From positions 60,007-92,190 of the forward strand of contig SWDI01000008.1 of NCBI GenBank assembly GCA_005116955.1: a DNA stretch of 32,184 nt, read 5' to 3'. The position numbers were made by a program, and so were the translations under genes. Origin of the DNA: Nitrospira sp. Its GTDB lineage: Bacteria > Nitrospirota > Nitrospiria > Nitrospirales > Nitrospiraceae. This document shows positions 1 through 7,676 of this stretch, piece after piece; position 1 is the first letter of the stretch; each line of letters starts with the position of its first letter. The notes beneath the pieces were generated by a model. It saw nothing but the letters and a program-made list of their open reading frames with translations. It had not been told where the DNA came from and ran no database searches.

Positions 1-83
1 CTGACATCGGAAGGCTGCTTGACCGCTTCACACCCAACGAATGCACACGCTACTTTACCTCCTCTGGCTATGTAAAGACGTAA
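1..83 (+). CDS. IS630-family transposase, C-terminal fragment (5' end outside window)
   Basis: Frame 3 from base 3 reads 26 residues before a TAA at 81-83. It includes DRFTPNECTRYFTSSGYVKT, which matches the usual end of IS630-type DDE transposases (FTP-x-EC-x-x-Y-F-x-x-x-GY). The rest of the gene lies left of the window. No internal frameshift is visible in the part present. It suggests the window, or the contig, begins inside an insertion sequence. The family call rests on this short tail only. Confidence 0.6.
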   Translation, partial: DIGRLLDRFTPNECTRYFTSSGYVKT

Positions 84-222
84 ACCAAAAACGCTCTAGT
101 CACCTCGACCACATACATCGCTCCTCATCCCTTCCGTTCCATACCTGCGTCCTTTTCGAAGCTCCTCCGTCTATAGAGATGAGGGCGGAATCATCCGCAG
201 CTCTCTTACAAGGAGGTGTCCT

Positions 223-666
223 ATGCGTCCTCATATTTCTCTTGATGTGCGTGATGTGTCCAAGTCGGTGGCGTTCTACGAAAAGGTCTTTGGAGTGCCA
301 CCACAGAAGCAGGTGGCCGACTATGCCAAGTTTGACTTGAAGGTCCCGGCGCTGAACTTTTCGCTGGTGTCTTCCACTGGCGAAGTGAGTGACGTGGATC
401 ACTTGGGAGTCGAGGTGGAGAGGGTTGAGGAGATCGCCGAGTGGAAGGCCCGTTTGCATCGTGAAGGAATTCTTGAGAAAGTTGAGGATAACATCGCCTG
501 TTGCTTCGCGCGACAGGATAAGCTCTGGTTTACTGACCCGGACGGGAACGCCTGGGAGATCTTTACCGTTCATGAGCAATTGGAGGTTACGGGACGTCTG
601 AGCCAAACTGGCTGCTGCGTGCCGAAGAAGGGAGGTGCTCATGAGCCAGCAACTTGCGGTGCATAA
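223..666 (+). CDS. arsI: ArsI/CadI-type vicinal-oxygen-chelate dioxygenase (organoarsenical C-As lyase)
   Basis: 147 aa, a single glyoxalase/VOC-fold protein. Members of the ArsI family split the carbon-arsenic bond of trivalent organoarsenicals such as MAs(III) in the cytoplasm, using Fe(II) and O2. The key residues of the family are visible: metal ligands His5, His60 and Glu112 (in TDPDGNAWEIF), and the vicinal pair Cys93-Cys94 (NIACCFARQDK) that binds the arsenical. A second Cys pair (residues about 135-136) and a Cys near the end form a short extra tail. The start is ATG 223 behind a strong AAGGAGG. The last 26 bases overlap the sigma-factor gene downstream, so the two are probably co-translated. 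Older annotations call this family cadmium-induced protein CadI. No arsR or arsM is visible; one may lie upstream of the IS630 tail. Confidence 0.85.
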   Translation: MRPHISLDVRDVSKSVAFYEKVFGVPPQKQVADYAKFDLKVPALNFSLVSSTGEVSDVDHLGVEVERVEEIAEWKARLHREGILEKVEDNIACCFARQDKLWFTDPDGNAWEIFTVHEQLEVTGRLSQTGCCVPKKGGAHEPATCGA

Positions 667-1324
667 TCCAGAACGGTACAGTATCGGGTATCAGACCCAG
701 GGGGCCATCTTGACCAAGACGACAGAGGAACTCTGGCAGCTCATGCATGATGGCCTCCGCATCTTCATCGCCAAGCGGGTGACTGACCAGGGGCATGTCG
801 ACGACATTCTGCAAGAGGTGTTTGTGCGGGTTCATCGGCAGATCGACTCGGTGAAGGATCCGGAGCGGTTGGTCTCGTGGGTCTATCAGATCACGAGGAA
901 TGCAATCATCGATCATTACCGGAAACCTGGACGACAGCGAGAGGTTCCAGCGGGGTTGAGTTCCGAACTTGAAGTATTGCATGAATCCCCGATCATCTCA
1001 GGAATGATTCATGACGGCGATGGAGCCGAGCCTCGTGCAGAACTCGCCTGTTGCCTTCGTCCCATGATTGAGCAATTGTCTCAGGACTATCGGGACGCCA
1101 TTACCCTCGTCGAGATCGAAGGACTGCCGCAGCACGCTGCAGCCGAACAAATGGGCATTTCACTCTCCGGCATGAAGTCCCGCGTGCAACGGGGACGCAA
1201 ACAGCTCAAGCAGATGCTTGATGCCTGTTGCATGATTGAGTTGGACCGTCGGGGAGGGGTGGTTGACTTTGACACGCGTGCCGCAGGTTGTGACTGTTGC
1301 GCCGATCGCAAGGATCAGACATAA
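641..1324 (+). CDS. sigZ: SigZ-type ECF RNA polymerase sigma factor
   Basis: 227 aa from ATG 641, which has GGGAGG five to six bases upstream; a GTG at 635 in the same frame is less likely. The region 2 helix is seen as DDILQEVFVRVHRQID plus WVYQITRNAIIDHYRK, and region 4 as the helix-turn-helix EGLPQHAAAEQMGISLSGMK followed by SRVQRGRKQLK. The ending, with LDRRGGVVDF after a Cys pair, is typical of SigZ. It is richer in cysteine than usual: ACC near 130, ACC near 190 and CDCC close to the end. It overlaps arsI and no anti-sigma gene follows, because the next gene is convergent. A role in an arsenic or thiol stress response is inferred from neighbourhood only. Confidence 0.85.
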   Translation: MSQQLAVHNPERYSIGYQTQGAILTKTTEELWQLMHDGLRIFIAKRVTDQGHVDDILQEVFVRVHRQIDSVKDPERLVSWVYQITRNAIIDHYRKPGRQREVPAGLSSELEVLHESPIISGMIHDGDGAEPRAELACCLRPMIEQLSQDYRDAITLVEIEGLPQHAAAEQMGISLSGMKSRVQRGRKQLKQMLDACCMIELDRRGGVVDFDTRAAGCDCCADRKDQT

Positions 1325-1350
1325 CAGAACCCCATAACCACGCGTCACTG

Positions 1351-1387
1351 TTCGATGGGTACCCTCTGGATGAAGGTACCCATCGAA
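1351..1387. terminator. Perfect 13-bp stem-loop between convergent genes
   Basis: ttcgatgggtacc (1351-1363) and its exact reverse complement (1375-1387) enclose an 11-nt loop. It sits between the stop of sigZ and the stop of the convergent peroxidase gene, which suits a bidirectional terminator. There is no clear T-run on either side, so the mechanism is uncertain. Confidence 0.5.
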
Positions 1388-2140
1388 GTCATTAGGAAGG
1401 TCTATTGAAGCGGGGGAACAACCCCGGCGAAGGTCAACAAATCGGTGATTTCAAAATCACCAGCCTTTGCAGAGGGCAGAGTCGGCTTCCAGTTCTTGTT
1501 GACGGTGAGATAGGAGTCCTTATCGGCCTTGAGTAAGCCAATGAACACTTCCCCGACAATCCGGCCGCCGACCGGTCCCAACCGTAAGCCTTGTTCTAGG
1601 ACTTCTGCTTCTTTCAGGATGTAGTACCAGAGTGGGGTACTTTGGTCCATCTTGAAGGGAGCCAGTTCTGCGAGTTGTGCGGGGGTGAGAACCTGGGCGC
1701 CCATGACTCGCGCGATCGCTTGTCCTGATGGAATGCCAAAGTTCACATGACGTATGAGGTTTCTGGATGCCAAGGACTGAACACCATCTGTTGGCAAGCC
1801 AGGAGCCGTTGGTCCAGGGGGTGATCCTGGGAGGAGAAAAAGCGGGGTCGAGAGCTTGGTGTCGATCAGCTTATTGGGTCGGGGGGCAAAGGGCGAGTTC
1901 CGGTCATCGACGAACTTGAAGAACGTCTGCCAATCGATAAACCGATGCGGAGCCCGCTTGCCGCCACGCATATCGTCCAAATTAGGATCGAAGACAAATG
2001 CAAAGAACTCGCTGCCGTCAGCCGGACCGAAGTTCGCTCGATAACTAGGACGAATTTGAGAATGGCCGAATCGATAGGCCGCCACCGCGAATTCGACGGG
2101 AATCAGTGGCTCTCGCCTCGGACTCCGAAAAATTGAACTT

Positions 2141-2174
2141 GTGATTCCCCGTAGCTTGCTACGGGGATCCTCAT
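2141..2174 (+). repeat. Left subterminal hairpin repeat of the IS200-like element
   Basis: The 20-nt palindrome ccccgtagcttgctacgggg (2147-2166) sits within a 34-nt segment that matches the right-end segment at 29 of 34 positions in the same orientation. The paired arm differences (T/A against C/G) preserve the stem, so the fold and not just the sequence is conserved. Confidence 0.7.
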
Positions 2175-2193
2175 CTCTGGTACCCTCGGATGC

Positions 2194-2643
2194 ATGGCGA
2201 ATCAGAGAGAAGAGGCGGTTAGAAAGGGAGCCCACTGTGCGTGGCAAATCCACTACCATATTGTGTTTCCGGTGAAATATCGGAAGGCACTGCTGGATGA
2301 GGAGGTGACGGTGGTTATCCAGGAGACGGCGGCAGAGATTGCGGATCGGTTTCCGATCGAGATGGAAGCGATTGGAACGGACAAGAATCACATCCATCTG
2401 CTCTGCAGTGCGCATCCGAAAATGGCGCCGGGACGAATTGTGCAGATATTCAAGAGCATCACGGCTCGGGAAATCTTTCGACGGAAACCCACGGTGAAAC
2501 GGATACTGTGGGGCGGGGAATTTTGGACTGATGGGTACTATGTGGCGACGGTGGGGGAACGAGCGAACTGGCAGACGGTTGAACGGTATGTGCAGCGGCA
2601 AGGGCAACCTCGCGAGGATCTCCGGCAACTCCGAATGTTTTAG
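2194..2643 (+). CDS. tnpA: IS200/IS605-family HUH (Y1) transposase
   Basis: 149 aa. The start AWQIHYHIVFPVKYRK is the usual first strand of the family. The HUH metal-binding motif is seen as DKNHIHLLCS. The block GEFWTDGYYVATVG follows, and the helix VERYVQRQGQ probably carries the catalytic tyrosine. Such enzymes move single-stranded DNA by recognising hairpins near the element ends. The reading frame is complete and undamaged, so the element may still be active, in contrast to the gene it interrupts. It lies head-on to the peroxidase gene. Confidence 0.85.
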   Translation: MANQREEAVRKGAHCAWQIHYHIVFPVKYRKALLDEEVTVVIQETAAEIADRFPIEMEAIGTDKNHIHLLCSAHPKMAPGRIVQIFKSITAREIFRRKPTVKRILWGGEFWTDGYYVATVGERANWQTVERYVQRQGQPREDLRQLRMF

Positions 2644-2647
2644 TTCT

Positions 2648-2681
2648 GTGATACCCCGCAGCTTGCTGCGGGGAGCTTCAT
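2648..2681 (+). repeat. Right subterminal hairpin repeat of the IS200-like element
   Basis: The palindrome ccccgcagcttgctgcgggg (2654-2673) begins 10 bases after the transposase stop. Together with the left copy it should be what the transposase recognises. It may also serve as a transcription terminator for tnpA. Confidence 0.7.
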
Positions 2682-3879
2682 TCTTGAGTCCGGTCGTGAA
2701 CTCTGTAGAACCGCGGACCGTTCCTCAAGATTTCATCGACTCGGTCCTGCCCGATTGTCTGGGGCAAAAACTCGTTGACGATGATCCATTGATAGTGCCA
2801 TTGAACCTGACGGCGGGCCTCTCTGAAAATCTCCTTAGCGGAACGATTGGCCTGCGCCGGATCCTCGCGCAACCGATCAACGACAGCATTGTGAAATTTC
2901 AGCATCGCCAGATGGAATTGACTGATAAGAAGGTTCTCATCGTTTCGGCTGTCTGCAATAATCGCATTATTGTTGGCGTCGCGAGGCAGATCGAACCGTT
3001 CCGCCCCTAGTCGGGAAACCGCTTTTGACCCCGGGATAGCCTCCACCTTGAATTTGATGTCACCGGAACTGGTGTCGTACAGTTCAGGCGACCTGTCCGG
3101 GCCGTCACCATAGACGCTATCGAGATCAAACTCGGCGGTCCTGAAATTGGTGGTCTGCCTGGGTTTGGTGTTCTCGAGCAGCGGGGCTTTCAGCGCGAGG
3201 GTGAGATCGTGGTCCAGGAACTGCCCAAAAAATGTCACCCCGGCCGTCATGTTCGGATTGTTGGGATTGTTCGCGCTCAAGCTGGGCTCTGTAATTAGTC
3301 GGATCGGACCTTCGGCCAGGGTGTCCTGTGCATCAAGGATACCTCTTATGACACCAAGATTTTTTGCTTGTCCTCTAGATTCATCGGTCTGTGGGGCGAA
3401 GGGCGGGAGCCCTGAAAACATACGGCTAAACACATCGTCTGGGAAACGTGGACGTGTGGGTTTAGTTACGTGTAAGTTGTTTCGTTCCGACAGATCCTCG
3501 GCTGCAATGACTTGTTCGGTTGTGCCGGAAAGCAGGCCGGCAAGACCGAGCACCACGACACATGTTGCTCGAACGTACATTGAAACTCCTCCTCTGGAGA
3601 CCTTCGCCATATCGACGAGTCAGGTCACGTTAATAAAATTGGACATGGATTCACTGTGATAGCATCTCTCCTTCACGCGTCATGTACCCGCAAGAAGCAG
3701 GCCTGGCGTAAAGCATGCGAAATGCTTACAAGAGGCCATATTCTTTTTGGAGCAGACTGTATAGGTGCCGCACGATCCATACACGCATGGATCACATTCT
3801 CGTGCCTGCAACCTAAATAATGTAAGTATTGATTTACGGCCATGACGTTACGATACCGTAACGAATAGTTAGGATCTGA

Positions 3880-5118
3880 ATGCCAGTGGTAGTAATTATC
3901 GGTGGTGGACCGGCTGGCCTCATGGCGGCGGAAGCGGCTGTAGCTGCAGGCGCAACAGTCGAGCTGTACGATGCTATGCCATCGGTGGGCCGAAAGTTTC
4001 TGCTGGCAGGAAAAGGCGGTCTGAATCTCACGCATTCGGAACCGATCGAACCCTTTCTTTCTCGCTATGGCCAGCGACGCGCATTCATCGAACCCGCGAT
4101 TCGATCATTTCCCCCGGGTGCCTTGCGGGATTGGGCTCGCGAGCTTGGTGTGGAAACATTCGTTGGTACGTCCGGACGGATCTTTCCCACTGATCTGAAA
4201 GCGGCCCCGCTCTTGCGCGCCTGGTTGCGTCGGTTGCGACAATCCGGCGTACAGTTCCATAGTAGACATCGGTGGCGCGGATGGGATGAAGACGGTAGGT
4301 TGCTGTTCACCACTCCACAAGGACTGGTTCGTGCTCACGCCGACGCGATGGTATTGACGTTGGGCGGCGGCAGTTGGCCGCACCTCGGCTCCGACGCCAC
4401 ATGGACTCAGATTCTGGCTGAGCACAAGATACCGATCACTCCGCTGAAGCCGGCCAATTGTGGATTTGACGTACGATGGAGCGAGCACTTTCGGACGAAG
4501 TTTGCAGGACAGCCAGTGAAGACGGTTCAAATCGTCGTGAAGACCACTGACGGTCCGGAAATCCGTCATATGGGGGAGTTCGTCATTACGGCGAACGGCG
4601 TGGAAGGCGGCATTATTTATATGGTCTCAGCCTATGCTCGCGATACGATCGCTGCGGACGGTACGGCCACTCTGTGGCTTGATCTCGTTCCAGATCGATC
4701 GCTGCAGCAACTCACATATACTCTTTCAAAGCCACGCGGGAAACGTACGATGGCGACGCATCTCAAACGGTGCGCCGGTGTCGCGGGAGTCAAAGCCGGC
4801 CTCTTACGCGAGGTGATGTCGAAAGACGTGTTGGCAGACTCGGCTCGCTTGGCTGCTGCCATGAAATCCCTCCCGCTCACACTCATAGCACCTCGACCAC
4901 TGGCAGAAGCCATCAGCACGGCCGGCGGCGTCTTATGTGAGGTACTCGATAGCCACCTGATGCTTCGAGCACGTTCCGGTGTCTTTTGCGCGGGCGAAAT
5001 GTTGGATTGGGAAGCGCCAACGGGAGGATATCTGCTCACTGGTTGTCTAGCGACCGGACGTCTCGCCGGGACCGCCGCAGCCGCGTGGGCTCACGCACAT
5101 CCTGCACAGCCTGCCTGA
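3880..5118 (+). CDS. HI0933/BaiN-like FAD-dependent oxidoreductase (TIGR03862-type flavoprotein)
   Basis: 412 aa. The N-terminal dinucleotide-binding motif is VVIIGGGPAGLMAAEAAVAAG (GxGxxG at residues 8-13), followed by the family signature GRKFLLAGKGGLNLTHSEP. A second conserved block, TAGGVLCEVLDSHLMLR, and the C-terminal FCAGEMLDWEAPTGGYLLTG are diagnostic of the HI0933 group; the last contacts FAD. No signal peptide or membrane span is seen, so it is probably cytoplasmic. The substrate of this branch is unknown. The start ATG 3880 has only a weak AGGA upstream. It is transcribed away from the peroxidase gene; the 299-bp space between them should hold both promoters, but none is clear. A convergent hairpin follows the stop. 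Confidence 0.85.
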   Translation: MPVVVIIGGGPAGLMAAEAAVAAGATVELYDAMPSVGRKFLLAGKGGLNLTHSEPIEPFLSRYGQRRAFIEPAIRSFPPGALRDWARELGVETFVGTSGRIFPTDLKAAPLLRAWLRRLRQSGVQFHSRHRWRGWDEDGRLLFTTPQGLVRAHADAMVLTLGGGSWPHLGSDATWTQILAEHKIPITPLKPANCGFDVRWSEHFRTKFAGQPVKTVQIVVKTTDGPEIRHMGEFVITANGVEGGIIYMVSAYARDTIAADGTATLWLDLVPDRSLQQLTYTLSKPRGKRTMATHLKRCAGVAGVKAGLLREVMSKDVLADSARLAAAMKSLPLTLIAPRPLAEAISTAGGVLCEVLDSHLMLRARSGVFCAGEMLDWEAPTGGYLLTGCLATGRLAGTAAAAWAHAHPAQPA

Positions 5119-5141
5119 GATATCATCCTGTTCGGTCAGGA

Positions 5142-5159
5142 GTGATGCGTCCGCATCAC
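5142..5159. terminator. Short perfect palindrome between convergent genes
   Basis: gtgatgcg-tc-cgcatcac, an 8-bp stem (in practice 7 bp with a 4-nt loop), lies between the flavoprotein stop and the lipoprotein stop and overlaps the latter's stop codon. Its position suggests a bidirectional terminator; no T-run supports it. Confidence 0.35.
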
Positions 5160-5869
5160 GCGAATAACCAGCTCCAGATTTTGGAAAGCCAGTTGGTGAT
5201 CATTTCGATCCAGGAATCGATTGTCGACGGTGGATCAATCTTCACAGAGGGTGATGGTGCTGCAGGTTTGATAGGAGCGGGACTCGGAGGAGGGGAGGCA
5301 GCTTGTGCAACCTGTGTCAGTTCGGTATTCCCAGTGGGTACGACTGAAGATATGGACTCTTCTGAGATAACCGGCTCGGTTATGACAAGTTTCTCTCTTT
5401 CTAAATCCACCATCACAGACGCTTGGGGCCGTTGTATGTCCTCCTTGTACTGAGCCACCTTGGCTTGCAAAGAGACGCTCTCTTGCCGAATATCCACGAT
5501 CTTACGCGCCAACTGCCAACTCTGGTTCATCAAGGTCGCCACCTGCGTCTTCAGCGATGCAAGTGCATCCTCCGCTCGCTGTCTCATAATCGGCAGCTGT
5601 TCTTCTTCTCGCTGAATCGTGCCCCGCAGTTCGGACATGGCGGCATCTTCACGACGGTTCGAAGCCTGTAGGCCCGCGATCTCCTGATCCAGCTCCCTGA
5701 CGTCTCCGCGTACCGCTTCCAAGGCTTGAGTCTGTTCCAGCGTCTCCGCCTTGACCTTTTCGTACACCCCCCGACTGACACAGCCGACCTCCAAGAACAC
5801 AACCGCGGCGAGCACACAGAAGACAACTCGTTGAACGGTTAGAGACCTGGTGCCGGTAAGACGTGTCAT
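5156..5869 (-). CDS. Coiled-coil lipoprotein with Pro-rich linker and Trp-rich C-terminal segment
   Basis: 237 aa, not assigned to a known family. Residues about 14-30 are a hydrophobic signal ending in FLEVGC, a plausible lipobox with lipidated Cys30. Residues about 35-155 are Glu/Gln/Arg-rich with heptad spacing and should be coiled coil. A Pro/Ala/Ser stretch (about 190-215, PPPSPAPIKPAAPSPS) follows. The protein ends in WIEMITNWLSKIWSWLFA, a short amphipathic aromatic segment that could lie in or on a membrane. The build suggests a periplasmic spacer held by lipid at one end and able to touch a second membrane at the other; that role is inference. It is divergent from the ferritin-like gene. 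The run of in-frame upstream bases is short, so the ATG at 5869 is the likely start. Confidence 0.65.
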   Translation of the reverse strand: MTRLTGTRSLTVQRVVFCVLAAVVFLEVGCVSRGVYEKVKAETLEQTQALEAVRGDVRELDQEIAGLQASNRREDAAMSELRGTIQREEEQLPIMRQRAEDALASLKTQVATLMNQSWQLARKIVDIRQESVSLQAKVAQYKEDIQRPQASVMVDLEREKLVITEPVISEESISSVVPTGNTELTQVAQAASPPPSPAPIKPAAPSPSVKIDPPSTIDSWIEMITNWLSKIWSWLFA

Positions 5870-6044
5870 AGGTGATGCCTCATGGGTTAGCCAAACTGCA
5901 ACCCGTGCAACCGAGTTTGCAGTCGGTCCGGTGAGTAGCTACGCGTAAGATGTACACAGTTGATGGCAATCCGTCAACCATGCTCACCCTCTCTTCGAAG
6001 CACGCTTGGATAACCAGTCGGAATGTGCGTACTATGGGGCCATC

Positions 6045-6647
6045 ATGTCGTCTGATGCGGCCATGTCCATTCGGCTCCCCCCGGAGTGTGAGACCGCTCT
6101 CTTGGAACGATTTCTCAAGGCCGAGGCCATGGCGCTGTGGACCGTACGGTCAGCACGTTTACAGGACGTGCCTCCCAACGTCTATACCTTTCTCCGAAAA
6201 CACGAGGAGGATGAGCAGCAGCATCTGGCACAATTTGAAACCATGATTGGCCGTCAGCCTCGTGAACGGGAGCGGCTTCCGTCTGTGCCACGACAATGGC
6301 CAGCCCTGGCTGTTCAGATCTATGGCTATGAGTCATTGGGTTTAGAGTTCGCGAGGCTGCTTCTGCCCCTGCGACCGGACCTCTCCTCGATTCTGGAAGA
6401 CGAGGTCGTTCATGTAGGGTTCTTCGAAAATGAGGTGCACCGTATCCTGAGAGGGAAGGGCGAGTCTGCTGAACAGGCACGGATCTCTGCCCGTGCGTGG
6501 TGGCGGAAACTACCCCGAACCGTCCAACGGTATTTGGAGGCGCCGGTGCTCGAGCCATTTCGACTGACACTAGCGACTCAGATTCTCACAGCAGTCGAGC
6601 AACGATTTATCGGAAGTGGACTTCTGAAGGATGGGACGGCCCCCTGA
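6045..6647 (+). CDS. Ferritin-like (diiron-type) domain protein
   Basis: 200 aa from ATG 6045; an upstream TTG at 6006 would add 13 residues, and neither start has a strong ribosome site. The four-helix pattern of the ferritin-like superfamily is visible: an early helix with AEAMALW, then HEEDEQQHLAQFE, a third helix with YESLGLEFA, and EDEVVHVGFFENEVH. The Glu and the ExxH-type pairs (EDEQQH and EDEVVH) could bind two metal ions. It could be an iron or oxidative-stress protein, or a tRNA-hydroxylase-like or COQ7-like enzyme; the sequence does not decide. The stop lies 6 bp from the convergent accA stop. Confidence 0.65.
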   Translation: MSSDAAMSIRLPPECETALLERFLKAEAMALWTVRSARLQDVPPNVYTFLRKHEEDEQQHLAQFETMIGRQPRERERLPSVPRQWPALAVQIYGYESLGLEFARLLLPLRPDLSSILEDEVVHVGFFENEVHRILRGKGESAEQARISARAWWRKLPRTVQRYLEAPVLEPFRLTLATQILTAVEQRFIGSGLLKDGTAP

Positions 6648-6653
6648 AGGAAA

Positions 6654-7625
6654 TCAAGCTTGGCCCGAGGGTAGTCCAGTGACGGCCCCCATCTTGCGGT
6701 ACTTCTGTTCCCGCCGTGCCAGAAGTTGTTCGACAGGCAGATCAAGCAGATCAAACAGTTGGTTCGTCAGCGCTTTTCCAACCAGGTCGCAGACAGCTCG
6801 CGGCTCGCGATGCGCACCACCCACCGGTTCAGGAACAATCGTGTCGATCACGCCAAGCTCAAACAGGTCGTTGGCAGTCATTTTCAATGCGGCGGCGGCA
6901 TCAGGAATCTTTTCCGGGTTGTCCCAAAGAATCGCGGCACAGCCTTCAGGTGAAATGACCGAATAGACCGAATGTTCGAGCATCAAGACACGGTCGGCCA
7001 CGCCGAGCGCTAGAGCCCCCCCGCTTCCCCCTTCACCGATGACCACGGCAATAATCGGCACAGTCAAACGAGACATGACAAACAAATTTCTGGCGATGGC
7101 TTCAGCTTGCCCACGCTCTTCAGCGCCGATACCGGGATACGCACCGGGCGTATCGATAAAGGTCATGATCGGGCGGTTGAACTTTTCCGCCATCTTCATG
7201 AGGCGAAGGGCCTTCCGATACCCTTCAGGGTTGGGCATGCCGAAGTTCCGTTGCATACGCTCTTTAAGGGTTTTGCCTTTTTGATGACCGATAATCATCA
7301 CCGATCGGTCGTTGAATCTAGCAAATCCTCCCACGATGGCCCGATCATCTCCAAACAGACGGTCGCCGTGCAACTCAAGAAAATCTCGTGTCAACTCATT
7401 GATATAATCCAGCGTGCTTGGGCGCTGAGGGTGGCGAGCCAGCTGCGTTCGCTGCCAGGGGGTCAAGTTTTTGTAAAGCTCGTGTTCGACTTGCGCCAGC
7501 TTGGTGCGCAGCTTCCGGATGTCGTTCTGAGAAGACGATTTTCCGCTGGTGGCTGCGGCGGATAGCTTCTCGATCTTCTCTTCGATCTCACGGATCGGCT
7601 TTTCAAATTCGAGATAGTCGCGCAT
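6654..7625 (-). CDS. accA: Acetyl-CoA carboxylase carboxyltransferase subunit alpha
   Basis: 323 aa, usual length. The subunit pairs with AccD to move the carboxyl group from biotin on BCCP to acetyl-CoA, the first step of fatty-acid synthesis. The N-terminal helix region (LEFEKPIREIEEKIEKL) and LTPWQRTQLARHPQRP are typical, as are GDRLFGDD, FGMPNPEGYRKALRLM, DTPGAYPGIGAEERGQ and the oxyanion glycines in IGEGGSGGALALGVAD. I chose ATG 7625 (protein start MRDYLEFEKP) because homologues begin there; a GTG at 7658 adds 11 residues without a better ribosome site. It lies 51 bp downstream of dnaE on the same strand, a pairing known in several phyla, and is probably co-transcribed with it. Confidence 0.95.
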   Translation of the reverse strand: MRDYLEFEKPIREIEEKIEKLSAAATSGKSSSQNDIRKLRTKLAQVEHELYKNLTPWQRTQLARHPQRPSTLDYINELTRDFLELHGDRLFGDDRAIVGGFARFNDRSVMIIGHQKGKTLKERMQRNFGMPNPEGYRKALRLMKMAEKFNRPIMTFIDTPGAYPGIGAEERGQAEAIARNLFVMSRLTVPIIAVVIGEGGSGGALALGVADRVLMLEHSVYSVISPEGCAAILWDNPEKIPDAAAALKMTANDLFELGVIDTIVPEPVGGAHREPRAVCDLVGKALTNQLFDLLDLPVEQLLARREQKYRKMGAVTGLPSGQA

Positions 7626-7676
7626 AGCCCCGTTCACTTCTCTAGAACAATCAGTCACTCAGCCCAACGCAGATGC

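Larger units (their letters stand above)
2128..2701 (+). mobile_element. IS200/IS605-like insertion (Y1 transposase only, about 574 bp)
   Basis: Boundaries are set by where peroxidase homology stops on each side: codons before 2128 and after 2701 still read as peroxidase. The element holds one transposase and no tnpB. It has subterminal hairpins in the same orientation at both ends (2147-2166 and 2654-2673), as IS200/IS605 and REP-associated elements do, and no terminal inverted repeats. The exact ends could shift by a few bases because the native sequence at the junction is unknown. Confidence 0.75.
1402..3580 (-). pseudogene. Animal-type heme peroxidase, interrupted by an IS200-like element
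   Basis: Two fragments of one gene. The N-terminal part (3580 to about 2702) has a signal peptide (MYVRATCVVVLGLAGLLSG, cleavage near AAED) and the distal-heme motif FFGQFLDHDLTLAL. It ends with RNGPRFYR, then runs into the IS and stops at 2678. The C-terminal part (about 2127 to 1402) resumes with SPRREPLIPVEF and the proximal motif AAYRFGHSQIRPSYR. Joined, they would give roughly 535 aa, in line with bacterial members of the family. Such enzymes are exported and oxidise substrates with H2O2. The insertion puts the two heme-contacting histidines in different fragments, so neither half should be active. ATG 3580 was chosen because AGGAGGAG lies just upstream; an earlier in-frame start at 3610 exists. 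A long antisense reading frame over the transposase extends the C-terminal fragment to 2628, but is not peroxidase. Confidence 0.85.

Noticed and set aside
41..340. 99-aa plus-strand frame at the left end
   Set aside because: It runs out of frame over the IS630 tail and into arsI, with no ribosome site and no recognisable pattern.
2131..2628. Antisense open frame that extends the peroxidase C-terminal fragment across the transposase
   Set aside because: It is the complement of tnpA, has no peroxidase motifs, and exists only because the codon use of tnpA leaves the opposite frame open.
3611..3879. Promoter pair in the space between the peroxidase and flavoprotein genes
   Set aside because: Promoters must exist here, but no box pair of convincing quality was found on either strand. 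The only small inverted repeat (aagcat with atgctt near 3712-3728) is too short to support.
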